From Bacillus sp. FJAT-22090 (GTDB taxonomy: Bacteria; Bacillota; Bacilli; Bacillales_A; Planococcaceae): a DNA stretch of 64,000 nucleotides. Positions 38,753 to 46,615 of this stretch are shown one piece after another (within the stretch, counting starts at the first letter, position 1; each line of letters begins with the position of its first letter). The stretch is from positions 35,505-99,504 of the forward strand of contig NZ_VEBK01000015.1 in assembly GCF_007676755.1 (NCBI RefSeq). The letters are read 5' to 3'. A program made the translations under genes and the position numbers. The notes below the pieces were generated by a model. The model made no database searches and was not told where the DNA came from. It saw only the letters and a program-made list of their open reading frames with translations.

Positions 38753-39787
38753 ATGGAAGTTGTAACAGATTTTTTTCAAAGAAAAGGAGTAAAACGTGTA
38801 TTAATCTTTGGGTTAATTGTTTTTCTGCTCTTTATGATGAGGAGCATGATAAATTTAATCTTATTTACGTTTATTTTCACGTTTCTGATGGATCGCCTCA
38901 TCGAATTCGTCGTTAAGTATATACGGATAAACCGGAAAACCCTCGTTGTCATTATGTATGCATTAATAGTTGGTCTATTAACCTTAGGTATTGTGAAATA
39001 CTTGCCAATCATCACCGTTCAAATCAGTCAGCTCGTCAAGCAAATTCTTGCTTTTTATACACAACCACATGAAAATGTTCTAATTGGCTATGTGGAAATG
39101 ATTATTTCTAAGAATAAAATTACTGACTATTTGGAGAATGGATTTTCTTTTCTATTAAAATATTTTACTGGCATTAGTAAAACAAGTGTCCAAGTATTAA
39201 TTGCTTTAATTTTGAGCTTGTTCTTCTTATTGGAAAAACCTCGTTTAAAAGAATTCACTAGCAAGTTTAAGCATAGCAAGATTGCCCCTTTTTACTTTGA
39301 AGTTGAATATTTTGCTTCAAAATTTACTCGTACTTTTGGAAAAGTAATTGAAGCCCAGTTCATCATTGCGATTATCAACACTATTTTGACAGTAATTGCA
39401 TTGTCCATTTTAGGATTTCCACAAATATTTGGATTGGCAATTTTGATCTTCTTTTTAGGGCTTATTCCTGTTGCGGGAGTAATTATATCGCTTATCCCTT
39501 TAGCATTAATCGCTTTTACGATTGGAGGATTTTTGAAAGTATTCTACGTCCTACTAGCCGTTATGGTGATCCATGGGATTGAAGCATATATTTTAAACCC
39601 GAAACTGATGTCCTCCAAAACCGATTTACCTGTTTTTTATACATTTATCATTCTGATTTTTTCAGAAAGTTTCTTTGGTGTCTGGGGATTGATTGTGGGG
39701 ATTCCTATTTTCGTTTTCCTGCTCGATGTACTGGAAGTAACGAATACAGAAACAATTAGTCAACCAACTAATACTAAAAATGAATAA
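38753..39787 (+). CDS. AI-2E family transporter
   Basis: A protein of about 344 residues with seven or eight membrane helices, of the AI-2E (PerM/TqsA) family. There is an N-terminal pair of helices (about 16-50), a soluble segment near 80-160, and the conserved C-terminal membrane block with IFFLGLIPVAGVIISLIP (about 240-257) and a HGIEAYILNPKLMSSKTDLP-like region (about 279-298). The substrate is unknown; members export signals or act as sodium/proton antiporters. Start choice: ATG at 38753 has AAGGAG eleven bases upstream, while the TTG at 38744 is too close to it. Confidence 0.88.
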   Translation: MEVVTDFFQRKGVKRVLIFGLIVFLLFMMRSMINLILFTFIFTFLMDRLIEFVVKYIRINRKTLVVIMYALIVGLLTLGIVKYLPIITVQISQLVKQILAFYTQPHENVLIGYVEMIISKNKITDYLENGFSFLLKYFTGISKTSVQVLIALILSLFFLLEKPRLKEFTSKFKHSKIAPFYFEVEYFASKFTRTFGKVIEAQFIIAIINTILTVIALSILGFPQIFGLAILIFFLGLIPVAGVIISLIPLALIAFTIGGFLKVFYVLLAVMVIHGIEAYILNPKLMSSKTDLPVFYTFIILIFSESFFGVWGLIVGIPIFVFLLDVLEVTNTETISQPTNTKNE

Positions 39788-39837
39788 GTATAGAACACTT
39801 CTCTTAAGCAGTAGCATAAAGGAGGAAGGGTACTGGC

Positions 39838-40452
39838 ATGAAAAACGAACATTTATTTAACAACTTAAAGGAATCGGCTCAATCTATCGTGCGTACGATT
39901 AACCAAGACTTAAAGGATCGTAATAGTCCTTTGGTGGTGTCTTTCGATGGAGGAAGTGGTTCTGGAAAATCGACGTTAGCATCTGAAGTGGCATCATCTG
40001 TAGATGCAACAATTATTCACTGCGATGATTTCTTCGCAGCAGAAATACCGGATCATGAGTGGGATACTTACTCAGTTGAAAAGAAGTGTCGGCTATGTAT
40101 TGACTGGGAAAGGGTTCGGGCTGAAGCATTGCTACCTTTACTTGCAGGCGAAAAAGCAGCATATCATCCTTTTTCATTTTCAACTATGAATGGTTTATCA
40201 ACTGAAGTAGTGGTATTGGAACCTTCAAAGGTAATCATTTTAGATGGAATATACAGCTCTCATTGGTTATCCGATTTGACTAATCTTACTATTTTAGTGG
40301 ATGTAGCTCCTGATATACGTCGTAATAGGCATAATATTAGGGAGGGAAATGAAGATAGAGAATGGCATTTGCGATGGGACTCAGTAGAGGACTATTATTT
40401 CTCTGTTTTACGTTCTCCCGAATTATTTGATTTAGTAATTGTGAATGAATGA
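39838..40452 (+). CDS. Uridine kinase-like P-loop protein
   Basis: A 204-residue P-loop kinase of the uridine kinase/phosphoribulokinase type. Walker A is GGSGSGKST (about residues 39-47), the substrate-site HCDDFF follows (about 61-66), and the lid arginines are in DIRRNRHNIREGNEDREWHL. The substrate is unproven; nucleoside or small sugar-type kinases of this shape are often mis-called uridine kinase. GGAGGAAGGG precedes the ATG. It follows the AI-2E gene by about 50 bases. Confidence 0.82.
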   Translation: MKNEHLFNNLKESAQSIVRTINQDLKDRNSPLVVSFDGGSGSGKSTLASEVASSVDATIIHCDDFFAAEIPDHEWDTYSVEKKCRLCIDWERVRAEALLPLLAGEKAAYHPFSFSTMNGLSTEVVVLEPSKVIILDGIYSSHWLSDLTNLTILVDVAPDIRRNRHNIREGNEDREWHLRWDSVEDYYFSVLRSPELFDLVIVNE

Positions 40453-40480
40453 TATTATTCAATTAAATAGCTATATTTTG

Positions 40481-40510
40481 CCCTCGTTCTAGAATCAGAA
40501 CGAGGGTATT
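40481..40510 (+). terminator. Stem-loop after kinase gene
   Basis: CCCTCGTTCT pairs perfectly with AGAACGAGGG, but the T tract that follows is short (TATTCG), so termination strength is uncertain. Confidence 0.5.
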
Positions 40511-40551
40511 CGTGTTGGAAGTTTGTCGTTTACGCTCACTTCACTAGTTGA

Positions 40552-41046
40552 TTATTTATCTTCAGCAGCATTTACTTTCCAGCTGTTTTGCAACTTTCGA
40601 ATATAAATAATCTGACCAATGTGATACGCGTTATGGGTTGCCACATTTCCGAGAACTTCCCACCATTTGACATGTTCAGGAAAACCATTAACTTTACTTT
40701 CCACTTTTTCTTTAGTTAATAACTCTTGCCAATGTAAAAGCACCTCTAGTAATTGTTTAGTTAAGTCGGCAAAAGAGTGATTTTCGGGAATAATAAAGCT
40801 GTTATCATTATTTCCTATGGAAGGCACAGCATGAACGTGAGATTTTTGATATCTTGTTTGCCATGTTTGATTCCAATAGAGTAGATGTTGCACAATTTCA
40901 GCGATGCTATTACTTTCCTCGTTTGGTTTCCAAAATGCTTGTTCCTCGGACAATCCTTTTATTGAATCTGAAAATGGTATGTACCAACTAGGGTCATTCG
41001 CATTTGCCAACAACTGATCCGATAAAAGATTCTTTACATGATCCAT
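40552..41046 (-). CDS. DinB/YfiT-like metal-dependent protein
   Basis: A protein of about 164 residues of the DinB four-helix-bundle superfamily. The three metal-binding histidines are in IVQHLLYW (about residue 47) and TH-NAYHIGQI (about 136 and 140). Members act as thiol-dependent transferases or detoxification enzymes; many have no known substrate. The frame opens at a GTG inside the AGGAG ribosome site, so I chose the ATG at 41046. It lies alone between convergent and divergent neighbours. Confidence 0.85.
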   Translation of the reverse strand: MDHVKNLLSDQLLANANDPSWYIPFSDSIKGLSEEQAFWKPNEESNSIAEIVQHLLYWNQTWQTRYQKSHVHAVPSIGNNDNSFIIPENHSFADLTKQLLEVLLHWQELLTKEKVESKVNGFPEHVKWWEVLGNVATHNAYHIGQIIYIRKLQNSWKVNAAEDK

Positions 41047-41188
41047 AACCAACACTCCTAATATGAATATACTTTTTATATTCTACCTAGAATATTGATT
41101 GTCCTGTTTTTATGAAACAAAAAGTAGGACAACGATTCATACCCCTGCTATTCTGTTATTTAACCTGCTCAACTAAACCTGTTTTTGT

Positions 41189-42154
41189 TTATTCATTTTT
41201 AGATCGTCTGCTATAGGAAACGGCATATGCATCATGACGAAAGTGAAGAATAGGGTCATCCGTAAGTTCAATGCCCTTTGTAACGATGGTTGGGTCGAAT
41301 AGTATGGGCTCGTTCGGAAAAATAGCCTCCTCTAATGTGAGTTGACCGACGACAATTTTTTCTCTATCATCTGGCCAAGCGTCCGTAGGGTCGTCCGTAC
41401 TATCATTCTCAAGACCTAAGCGAATGATTAAATTAAAAGAAACAGACCCCTTTTTTACTCTATTATTAAGTTCTTCACTAAGATAGTCTGGAGAAGTAAT
41501 ACTTGCTCCTGATTGTTGGGAAGAGGTTTCTTCCATCTCAATGGGCTGCCACTCATATTTAATAGCTTGTCGATTTCCTTCTTTGTTCACAAAATAAAAA
41601 GCATGTATAGGATAATAATGGAGCTGCGCATAACTGGTAGGTAGCTGTTTAAATTGTTCTTTGAATGCGTGTGCTATATGTTTTCTGTCCGGATACTTTT
41701 TTAGAATAGTAAGGGCTCCTACTCCTAAATCCACTTTTTCTAGGCCAGTTTTTTCAGCAGTTAACGTTTTTAACATGTCTATAAACGTTTCTGGATCTTT
41801 TGTTATGAAAATAGGAATCGTGGTGCTAACTAGATGACTCGCAGTTCCATCAGCTAAATGGAATTGTACGGACATTCCTTTAAATGGAGTAAGTAAATCG
41901 GCGGATGCCGGGTTTGGCGGACTATTCGAAAAGCGAACCGTTACAGGGACATTTTCATTTTGCAAATGAGCGGCGGTAGTATAGGGTATTGCTTTACCAT
42001 TAGGTGTAAAGTTTCCCTTATAAAACAACCCTTTTGCATGCGCGCGACGAGCTCCGGGAAATGTTCCTTGGATATTTTCAAGCGTATCAATTGCCTCTAT
42101 GGGCAGAGAATGATGATGATTAATTGGAATTCCTCCTTTACAATTATAAAACAT
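41189..42154 (-). CDS. Catalase-related peroxidase
   Basis: A protein of about 321 residues of the catalase-like heme superfamily, without the catalase C-terminal domain. The distal histidine lies in RRAHAKGLFYKG (about residues 36-47), the VTVRFSNSPPNPA segment follows, and the proximal heme tyrosine sits in HFRHDAYAVSYSRR near the end. It probably acts as a peroxidase rather than a true catalase. The start is unclear. The ATG at 42154 has no good ribosome site, but a perfect AAAGGAGG lies inside the frame at 42132-42139, seven bases before an ATT codon (42124) and just before the family-like part HHSLPIEAI. Confidence 0.85.
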   Translation of the reverse strand: MFYNCKGGIPINHHHSLPIEAIDTLENIQGTFPGARRAHAKGLFYKGNFTPNGKAIPYTTAAHLQNENVPVTVRFSNSPPNPASADLLTPFKGMSVQFHLADGTASHLVSTTIPIFITKDPETFIDMLKTLTAEKTGLEKVDLGVGALTILKKYPDRKHIAHAFKEQFKQLPTSYAQLHYYPIHAFYFVNKEGNRQAIKYEWQPIEMEETSSQQSGASITSPDYLSEELNNRVKKGSVSFNLIIRLGLENDSTDDPTDAWPDDREKIVVGQLTLEEAIFPNEPILFDPTIVTKGIELTDDPILHFRHDAYAVSYSRRSKNE

Positions 42155-42321
42155 AAGCTTATCTATCCATCTTTACCCTAAAGATTTTTTATTAATCGAT
42201 AGGAAAGTAGTGAAACTTATTTTTTTGAAACTGAATGGCTACTTTTTACGTAAATCATAAGAGGTTTCACTTTTTTGTTTTAAAGGTAAATGTATACTAT
42301 ATTTAAATTGAGGTGAATGTG

Positions 42322-42900
42322 ATGAAGAAGTTATTAGGGCCAATTATAATTATCGTAGTAATTCTAGCGATTATTGCCGGTATTTTTTTCTCCAGCTATA
42401 ATGGCTTTGTAAATGCCGAAGAAGATGTAAATAAATCCTATGCACAAGTGGAAACTCAATTACAGAGACGTTTGGATTTAATACCTAACCTTGTGAACAC
42501 AGTAAAAGGTTTTGCTTCACATGAAAAAGAAGTGTTGAGTAATATTGCGAATGCTCGTTCCAAATTAGCGGGAGCAAGCACACCAGAGGATCAGGCTGCT
42601 GCCAACGATGAGCTATCGGGAGCGTTAAGTCGATTATTGGTAGTAGTAGAAAATTATCCCGAGTTAAAAGCGGATGCAAACTTCCGACAATTAATGGATG
42701 AGCTTGCAGGAACAGAAAATCGTTTATCTGTTGCAAGACAAGACTATAATGCAGTCGTATCTGACTACAATAAAAAAGTAAAACGTATGCCGGGAAGTAT
42801 TGTCGCTTCTATTTTTGGCTTTGATGAAAAAGAATATTTTAAAGCGGACGCAGCTGCACAAGAAGCACCGGTAGTGGATTTTGAAGGAGCTGGAGACTAA
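42322..42900 (+). CDS. LemA family protein
   Basis: A protein of about 192 residues with one N-terminal membrane helix (about residues 5-25) and a long helical body. LemA-type motifs are VEDVNKSYAQVETQLQRRLD-like (EEDVNKSYAQVETQLQRRLD, about 34-53) with LIPNLVNTVKGFA, then ENYPELKAD and NRLSVARQDYNAVVSDYNKK. The helix anchors it with the body outside or inside the membrane; the function is unknown. The next gene, a TPM-domain protein, overlaps by one base (TAATG), a common LemA partner arrangement. ATG at 42322 has GAGGTGAATG upstream. Confidence 0.93.
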   Translation: MKKLLGPIIIIVVILAIIAGIFFSSYNGFVNAEEDVNKSYAQVETQLQRRLDLIPNLVNTVKGFASHEKEVLSNIANARSKLAGASTPEDQAAANDELSGALSRLLVVVENYPELKADANFRQLMDELAGTENRLSVARQDYNAVVSDYNKKVKRMPGSIVASIFGFDEKEYFKADAAAQEAPVVDFEGAGD

Positions 42901-43700
42901 TGCAACAAGTTGCGCGAATGCTAACAGCTGCGCTACTTGTATTGCTTTTTTCTCCAATCGTAGCTGCAGCAGCATCTGATATTCCTAAACCGATACCAGG
43001 AGAATTATATGTGCAAGACTTTGTTGGAGCTCTATCTGACACTGAGGAACAACAATTAGAAGAACTTGGACGTAATTTGGATAATGCTACTGGGGCTCAA
43101 GTAGTAGTCATGATAATTGAGACATTAAAAGGACAGGACGTTGCTCAATTTGGTGTTGACGTTATTCGTGAGTACGGTATTGGAGCAAAGGACAAAAATA
43201 ATGGTGTCTTGTTAATTATTGAAACGGATCCTACAAAACAAGGGAATCGTGATGTGTATATTGCAGTTGGTCAAGGGCTCGAAGGAGCTTTACCGGACGG
43301 AAAACTTGGTCGTATTTTAGACGAATATACGTATCCTTTTTTAGAACAAGGTTCCATTAATGATGCAGTGTTTTCTACTTATCAGGTGTTATACAATGAA
43401 GTCGCAAAAGAGTACGGTTGGGACGGAGAGTTAGTGGAGCCGAAAAATCCTGCTGAATCAGGTGATGGCTTTTCATTATCCACAATTATCATCATTATCG
43501 TTGTTATTTATCTCATATACACGGTAATGTCTGGTGGCGGTGGCGGCGGTGGAACAGGCCGCGGTAGAAGACGAACTAGCACGATGTTCGGGCCAGGAAG
43601 TTTTGGTGGCGGATTTGGAGGAGGAAGAAGCTCCGGCGGTGGTTTCGGAGGATTTGGCGGAGGTAGCTCCGGTGGTGGCGGAGCAGGACGCAAATGGTAA
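42900..43700 (+). CDS. TPM domain protein (YgcG/YbcJ-like)
   Basis: A 266-residue membrane-anchored protein. It has a signal peptide (about residues 1-25, ending in AAAA), a TPM phosphatase domain (about 35-160) with YVQDFVGALSDTEEQQLEEL, GIGAKDKNNGVLLII and AVGQGLEGALPDGKLGRIL, one membrane helix (about 196-212), and a glycine-rich tail ending in GGGGAGRKW. Acid phosphatase activity is known for some members, and plant and chloroplast relatives act in photosystem repair. It is coupled to LemA by a one-base overlap. Confidence 0.92.
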   Translation: MQQVARMLTAALLVLLFSPIVAAAASDIPKPIPGELYVQDFVGALSDTEEQQLEELGRNLDNATGAQVVVMIIETLKGQDVAQFGVDVIREYGIGAKDKNNGVLLIIETDPTKQGNRDVYIAVGQGLEGALPDGKLGRILDEYTYPFLEQGSINDAVFSTYQVLYNEVAKEYGWDGELVEPKNPAESGDGFSLSTIIIIIVVIYLIYTVMSGGGGGGGTGRGRRRTSTMFGPGSFGGGFGGGRSSGGGFGGFGGGSSGGGGAGRKW

Positions 43701-43712
43701 ATTAATTGAAAA

Positions 43713-43739
43713 AGGCCCTTTAGAGGGTCTTTTTTTTTG
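43713..43739 (+). terminator. Rho-independent terminator of lemA operon
   Basis: AGGCCCT pairs with AGGGTCT (one G-T pair) and is followed by nine T. Confidence 0.85.
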
Positions 43740-43806
43740 CCAAGTTGTATGAACATTTAGAAACTCCAGATAGAATAATTTAAAGAAATGAATGGGGGAA
43801 TTGGAA

Positions 43807-44253
43807 ATGAAGCTTGTAGAGATTAACAAGGATAATTGGTTACAAACGGTGCTTTTGACTACTAATGGGGACGGAAAGGCAACCGTGATAGAAAAATTTG
43901 TAGCTTCCAATGCGCTATCTATCGTGCAGTCAATTTACGAAACTGGATGGATTATTAGAGGTATTGAGGTTGAGGACAAGATGATTGGCTTCACCATGTA
44001 CGGATTAGATGAAGATAGTAAGAACTATTGGATATGTCGATTAATGATTGATCACACCTGCCAAGGAAAAGGTTATGGCAGAGAGGCAATTCAGATGATT
44101 GTGAACGAAATGAAACAGCTGAATGGCTGTGAAGCAATTTATTTATCAACGGAGCCGGACAATGAAATAGCAATAAAACTTTATGAAAGCTTCGGTTTCC
44201 AAAAAACGGGCAAGATTAATGAAGGGGAAGCAGAGTTTCTGTTGAAATTATGA
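43807..44253 (+). CDS. GNAT acetyltransferase (spermidine type)
   Basis: A protein of about 148 residues of the GNAT family, closest in pattern to the BltD/PaiA-type polyamine acetyltransferases: strand RLMIDHTCQGKGYGREAIQ carries the acetyl-CoA loop (about residues 77-95), and NEIAIKLYESFGFQKTG is motif B (about 122-138). The acceptor is unproven. The frame opens at 43792, but GGGGG eight bases before the ATG at 43807 sets the start. It is followed by a bidirectional terminator and the convergent anti-sigma gene. Confidence 0.85.
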   Translation: MKLVEINKDNWLQTVLLTTNGDGKATVIEKFVASNALSIVQSIYETGWIIRGIEVEDKMIGFTMYGLDEDSKNYWICRLMIDHTCQGKGYGREAIQMIVNEMKQLNGCEAIYLSTEPDNEIAIKLYESFGFQKTGKINEGEAEFLLKL

Positions 44254-44286
44254 ATGAAAGCGGAGCGGAGGTTCTTCTTTTCTAAA

Positions 44287-44317
44287 GAAAAAAACCAACA
44301 ATTAGTTGGTTTTTTTG
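44287..44317. terminator. Bidirectional terminator
   Basis: AAAACCAAC pairs with GTTGGTTTT; T tracts stand on both sides. It serves the GNAT gene and the sigma/anti-sigma operon that converge here. Confidence 0.88.
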
Positions 44318-44321
44318 ATTA

Positions 44322-45473
44322 TTAATTTTCAGCAAATTCATCAAGCAGCTGTTTGACATGTTCATATTTGAAAACATCAGGTTTTGTGTTCGTATCCCCA
44401 AGAATTCCTACATCAAGACCCGGAGCGAACATCAGAACGCCATCCTCGTACAATGTAATCGTATATAAAGTAGTTCCTGTATCTACCGCGTTTGTTAAAT
44501 AAATCTGATAATTATCCATTTGAGGGAGAGCTTTTGCCCTTTCTCCGCTTTCTTGTTCTGTTGCCTCTTTGATAGGTAGATGATCAAAAACTTGTAAAAT
44601 AGAATTGATTTGTTTTCTATCGGCTGTACATCCATGGAGGTTTTTCTCCTTACTCCTACTTTCGTAAATTTTACCGTTAAAGCATAGAGTATTGAAGGAA
44701 ATGGTATTTCTAAAAGCGGGTGTTCGTACTTCATTACCGCCAACATATGCGCTAAAGTTCTCTATTTTCTCCAAAAGTTCTTGGCCACCCTTAGCACTGT
44801 TATATCTTCCAATTTTCCCAAGCTCAGATGTAGAAAAGATATATTCTTCTTGCAATGTTTGATAAATTTTCTGTCCTTCACTATTCGTTAAGGAAACCTC
44901 TATTGTTGATCGATAGATATTCGGATGATCTTTCTCTTGTTTAATGTCAGCGTTTTCTAAGTGGATTTCTAAATCTGTATCCTCTAGAAAATAGTCATAC
45001 CCAAACAACATATTGGAATTAATTAAGTTTTGCACAGTCGCTTCAGTAAAGTAAACGCCAAATGTGTTTTGGTATTCCACTAAGTCCATGTATTCCTTCG
45101 ATTTTAAAAGTTGATCGTACTCCTCTTGGGTTTTCGTTTCCGTTACACTTTGAAGGTCCATCCATTCACGTATTAAGCGTAAAAATTTCCTATCAGGCCC
45201 ATTATATTTTTTCTCTAGCAATGCCATAATAACTTCTTCATTGGAAAGAGGAGCAGTTGCTTGCTCTATTTCGGAAGGAATGGAATAAGTAAGGAATAGA
45301 AAGGAGGCGATCGCTACAATTGCCAATGAAATAAATACGGGGAATAGGCTGCGTTTTCTCTTTGTTTGTATCCTATCCTTTAAGGCGAGCCATGTATTGC
45401 GCTTGGTTTCCTCTGATCGCTCCACATCTTTCATTTCTTTCAAAAGATCATCGAATTTTTTTGATGGTTCCAT
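44322..45473 (-). CDS. Anti-sigma factor-like membrane protein
   Basis: A 383-residue protein. A cytoplasmic N-terminal part (about 1-40) is followed by one membrane helix (about residues 43-62) and a large extracytoplasmic domain of about 300 residues. The N-terminus overlaps the end of an ECF sigma gene by about 26 bases, the usual place for a cognate anti-sigma factor. The external domain is not one I recognise; it is rich in beta segments and contains a lone cysteine pair (FNTLCFNG and HGCTADRKQ) that could form a disulphide. Anti-sigma function is inferred from position and topology. Confidence 0.75.
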   Translation of the reverse strand: MEPSKKFDDLLKEMKDVERSEETKRNTWLALKDRIQTKRKRSLFPVFISLAIVAIASFLFLTYSIPSEIEQATAPLSNEEVIMALLEKKYNGPDRKFLRLIREWMDLQSVTETKTQEEYDQLLKSKEYMDLVEYQNTFGVYFTEATVQNLINSNMLFGYDYFLEDTDLEIHLENADIKQEKDHPNIYRSTIEVSLTNSEGQKIYQTLQEEYIFSTSELGKIGRYNSAKGGQELLEKIENFSAYVGGNEVRTPAFRNTISFNTLCFNGKIYESRSKEKNLHGCTADRKQINSILQVFDHLPIKEATEQESGERAKALPQMDNYQIYLTNAVDTGTTLYTITLYEDGVLMFAPGLDVGILGDTNTKPDVFKYEHVKQLLDEFAEN

Positions 45474-45972
45474 TTGGTTGACCTCCTTCCTTATAAAACT
45501 CCTTTTTAAGCGCCTCCAGCGCGCGTGTCATTTTCATCTTCACTTTTGCCTCGGTCCAGCCAAGTATATACGCTGTTTCTTGAATGGAATATTCCTGTAT
45601 CTTGCGGAGAAGCAGTACTTCCTGGTAGTCTCTTTTTAGTTTATATAGAGCGTCATACATTCTAGCAAGCTGCTCTTTTTGTTCAAATCGATTCTCTGTA
45701 GATAGTACGTTTGTTTCCCGATCATGCTCTTTATCAAAGGAGAAAAATTGGAGGACTCTTTTCCTTCGAAAATAGTCATAGGTCACATTGCGTGCAATTT
45801 TTATTAGCCAGGTGGCAGGTGAAGCCTGCTTGTTAAAGCTTTCTAGCCCTTTATACGCTTTATAAAATGTTTCTTGTGTAAGATCTTCAGCGCATTCCTT
45901 ATGACGGACTAATAAATAGATATAGCTGTAAATTCGATCGCTGTGCTCTCTGTATAAGCGTTCCATTTCCAT
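45448..45972 (-). CDS. ECF RNA polymerase sigma factor
   Basis: A protein of about 174 residues with region 2 in HSDRIYSYIYLLVRHKECAE (about residues 9-28), DLTQETFYKAYKGLESF, WLIKIARNVTYDYFRRKR, and region 4 in YQEVLLLRKIQEYSIQETAY (about 120-139) followed by ILGWTEAKVKMKMTRAL. There is no long region 1, 3 or extra domain. The ATG at 45972 has GGGGAGG seven bases upstream; the longer frame has an unlikely hydrophobic leader. It is the first gene of a two-gene operon with an anti-sigma factor. The stimulus is unknown. Confidence 0.9.
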   Translation of the reverse strand: MEMERLYREHSDRIYSYIYLLVRHKECAEDLTQETFYKAYKGLESFNKQASPATWLIKIARNVTYDYFRRKRVLQFFSFDKEHDRETNVLSTENRFEQKEQLARMYDALYKLKRDYQEVLLLRKIQEYSIQETAYILGWTEAKVKMKMTRALEALKKEFYKEGGQPNGTIKKIR

Positions 45973-46107
45973 CTTCGGACCTCCCCTAATGCTATAGACG
46001 AACAGACAAATAAAAAGTATCGCTTTTATTTTAACCTTTTTAAGGAATAACGGCTTCAAAGAGATTATAATAAACAAATATCAAATGATTTTTGGAGGTT
46101 GGATAAA

Positions 46108-46341
46108 ATGATTGTCCATTTCTATACAAGACCAGGCTGTCATTTATGTGATGATGCTAGACTTATGTTGAAGCTAGTGAAAGAAGATGTCGCATTTGAA
46201 ATCAAAGAAGTGAATATTGAAGAAGATGATGCATTACATGAAAAATATATGCTAATGATTCCCGTCGTTGAATTGGAAGGCGAAGTTATTCAATATGGAC
46301 AAGTGGATTACGCAACTATTCTGGAAGCATTGCTTAAATGA
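46108..46341 (+). CDS. Glutaredoxin-family thiol protein
   Basis: A 77-residue thioredoxin-fold protein with a CXXC centre (RPGCHLCDDA, residues about 8-17), the cis-Pro in MIPVVELEGE (about 51-60), and a final helix. It is of the DUF836/glutaredoxin-like type, without the C-terminal GSH-binding pattern of true glutaredoxins. It may reduce or monitor a partner disulphide in the cytoplasm. GGAGG lies ten bases before the ATG. Its 3' end overlaps a terminator. Confidence 0.87.
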   Translation: MIVHFYTRPGCHLCDDARLMLKLVKEDVAFEIKEVNIEEDDALHEKYMLMIPVVELEGEVIQYGQVDYATILEALLK

Positions 46342-46358
46342 TGCTCCAGATTTTTTTT
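46320..46358 (+). terminator. Terminator overlapping glutaredoxin-like gene end
   Basis: CTGGAAGCA pairs with TGCTCCAG (one base bulged) across the stop codon and is followed by eight T. Confidence 0.75.
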
Positions 46359-46366
46359 AGTTTTGC

Positions 46367-46445
46367 GAATCGCAAGATGGCAGTCAGGAATCGCAAGATC
46401 ACTAAGCATAATCGCAAGATACAACCCTAAAATCGCAAAACAGGC
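46367..46445 (-). repeat. 21-bp-period array F (class 3 core)
   Basis: Units start at 46367, 46388, 46409 and 46430, exactly 21 bases apart, with cores AATCGCAAGAT three times and AATCGCAAAAC once. Spacers are unrelated. Read on the minus strand, the core is ATCTTGCGATT, which puts a TTGCG in line with the other classes. No hairpin repeat is attached here. Confidence 0.9.
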
Positions 46446-46493
46446 ATTTTCTGCATGATTATTTCTGCTCGAGGACAAAGTTAAGCACTAATA

Positions 46494-46522
46494 TTGCTAA
46501 TTTGCATATACTATTGTATGAT
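46494..46522 (+). promoter_or_regulatory. Sigma-A promoter of cggR-gap operon
   Basis: TTGCTA and TATGAT are spaced by 17 bases, 94 bases before cggR, with the CggR operator just downstream of the predicted start. Confidence 0.7.
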
Positions 46523-46554
46523 AATTATAGTAATTCACTTTTTTTTTGAGTGGC

Positions 46555-46591
46555 TGGGACATTTTTAAATACGGTGGGACAAAAACGTCAC
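46555..46591 (+). promoter_or_regulatory. CggR operator
   Basis: TGGGAC occurs twice at 46555 and 46575, exactly 20 bases apart. This is the spacing of the direct-repeat operator in B. subtilis (CGGGAC-N6-TGTC-N4-CGGGAC). It lies between promoter and cggR and would let CggR act as a roadblock until fructose-1,6-bisphosphate is high. Confidence 0.75.
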
Positions 46592-46615
46592 ACGCGCTAA
46601 GTGAGGAAGTGAAAT

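Noticed and set aside
43534..43752. Alternative Ala/Val/Glu-rich frame in the TPM-domain gene
   Set aside because: It is a shadow of the glycine-rich tail in another frame.
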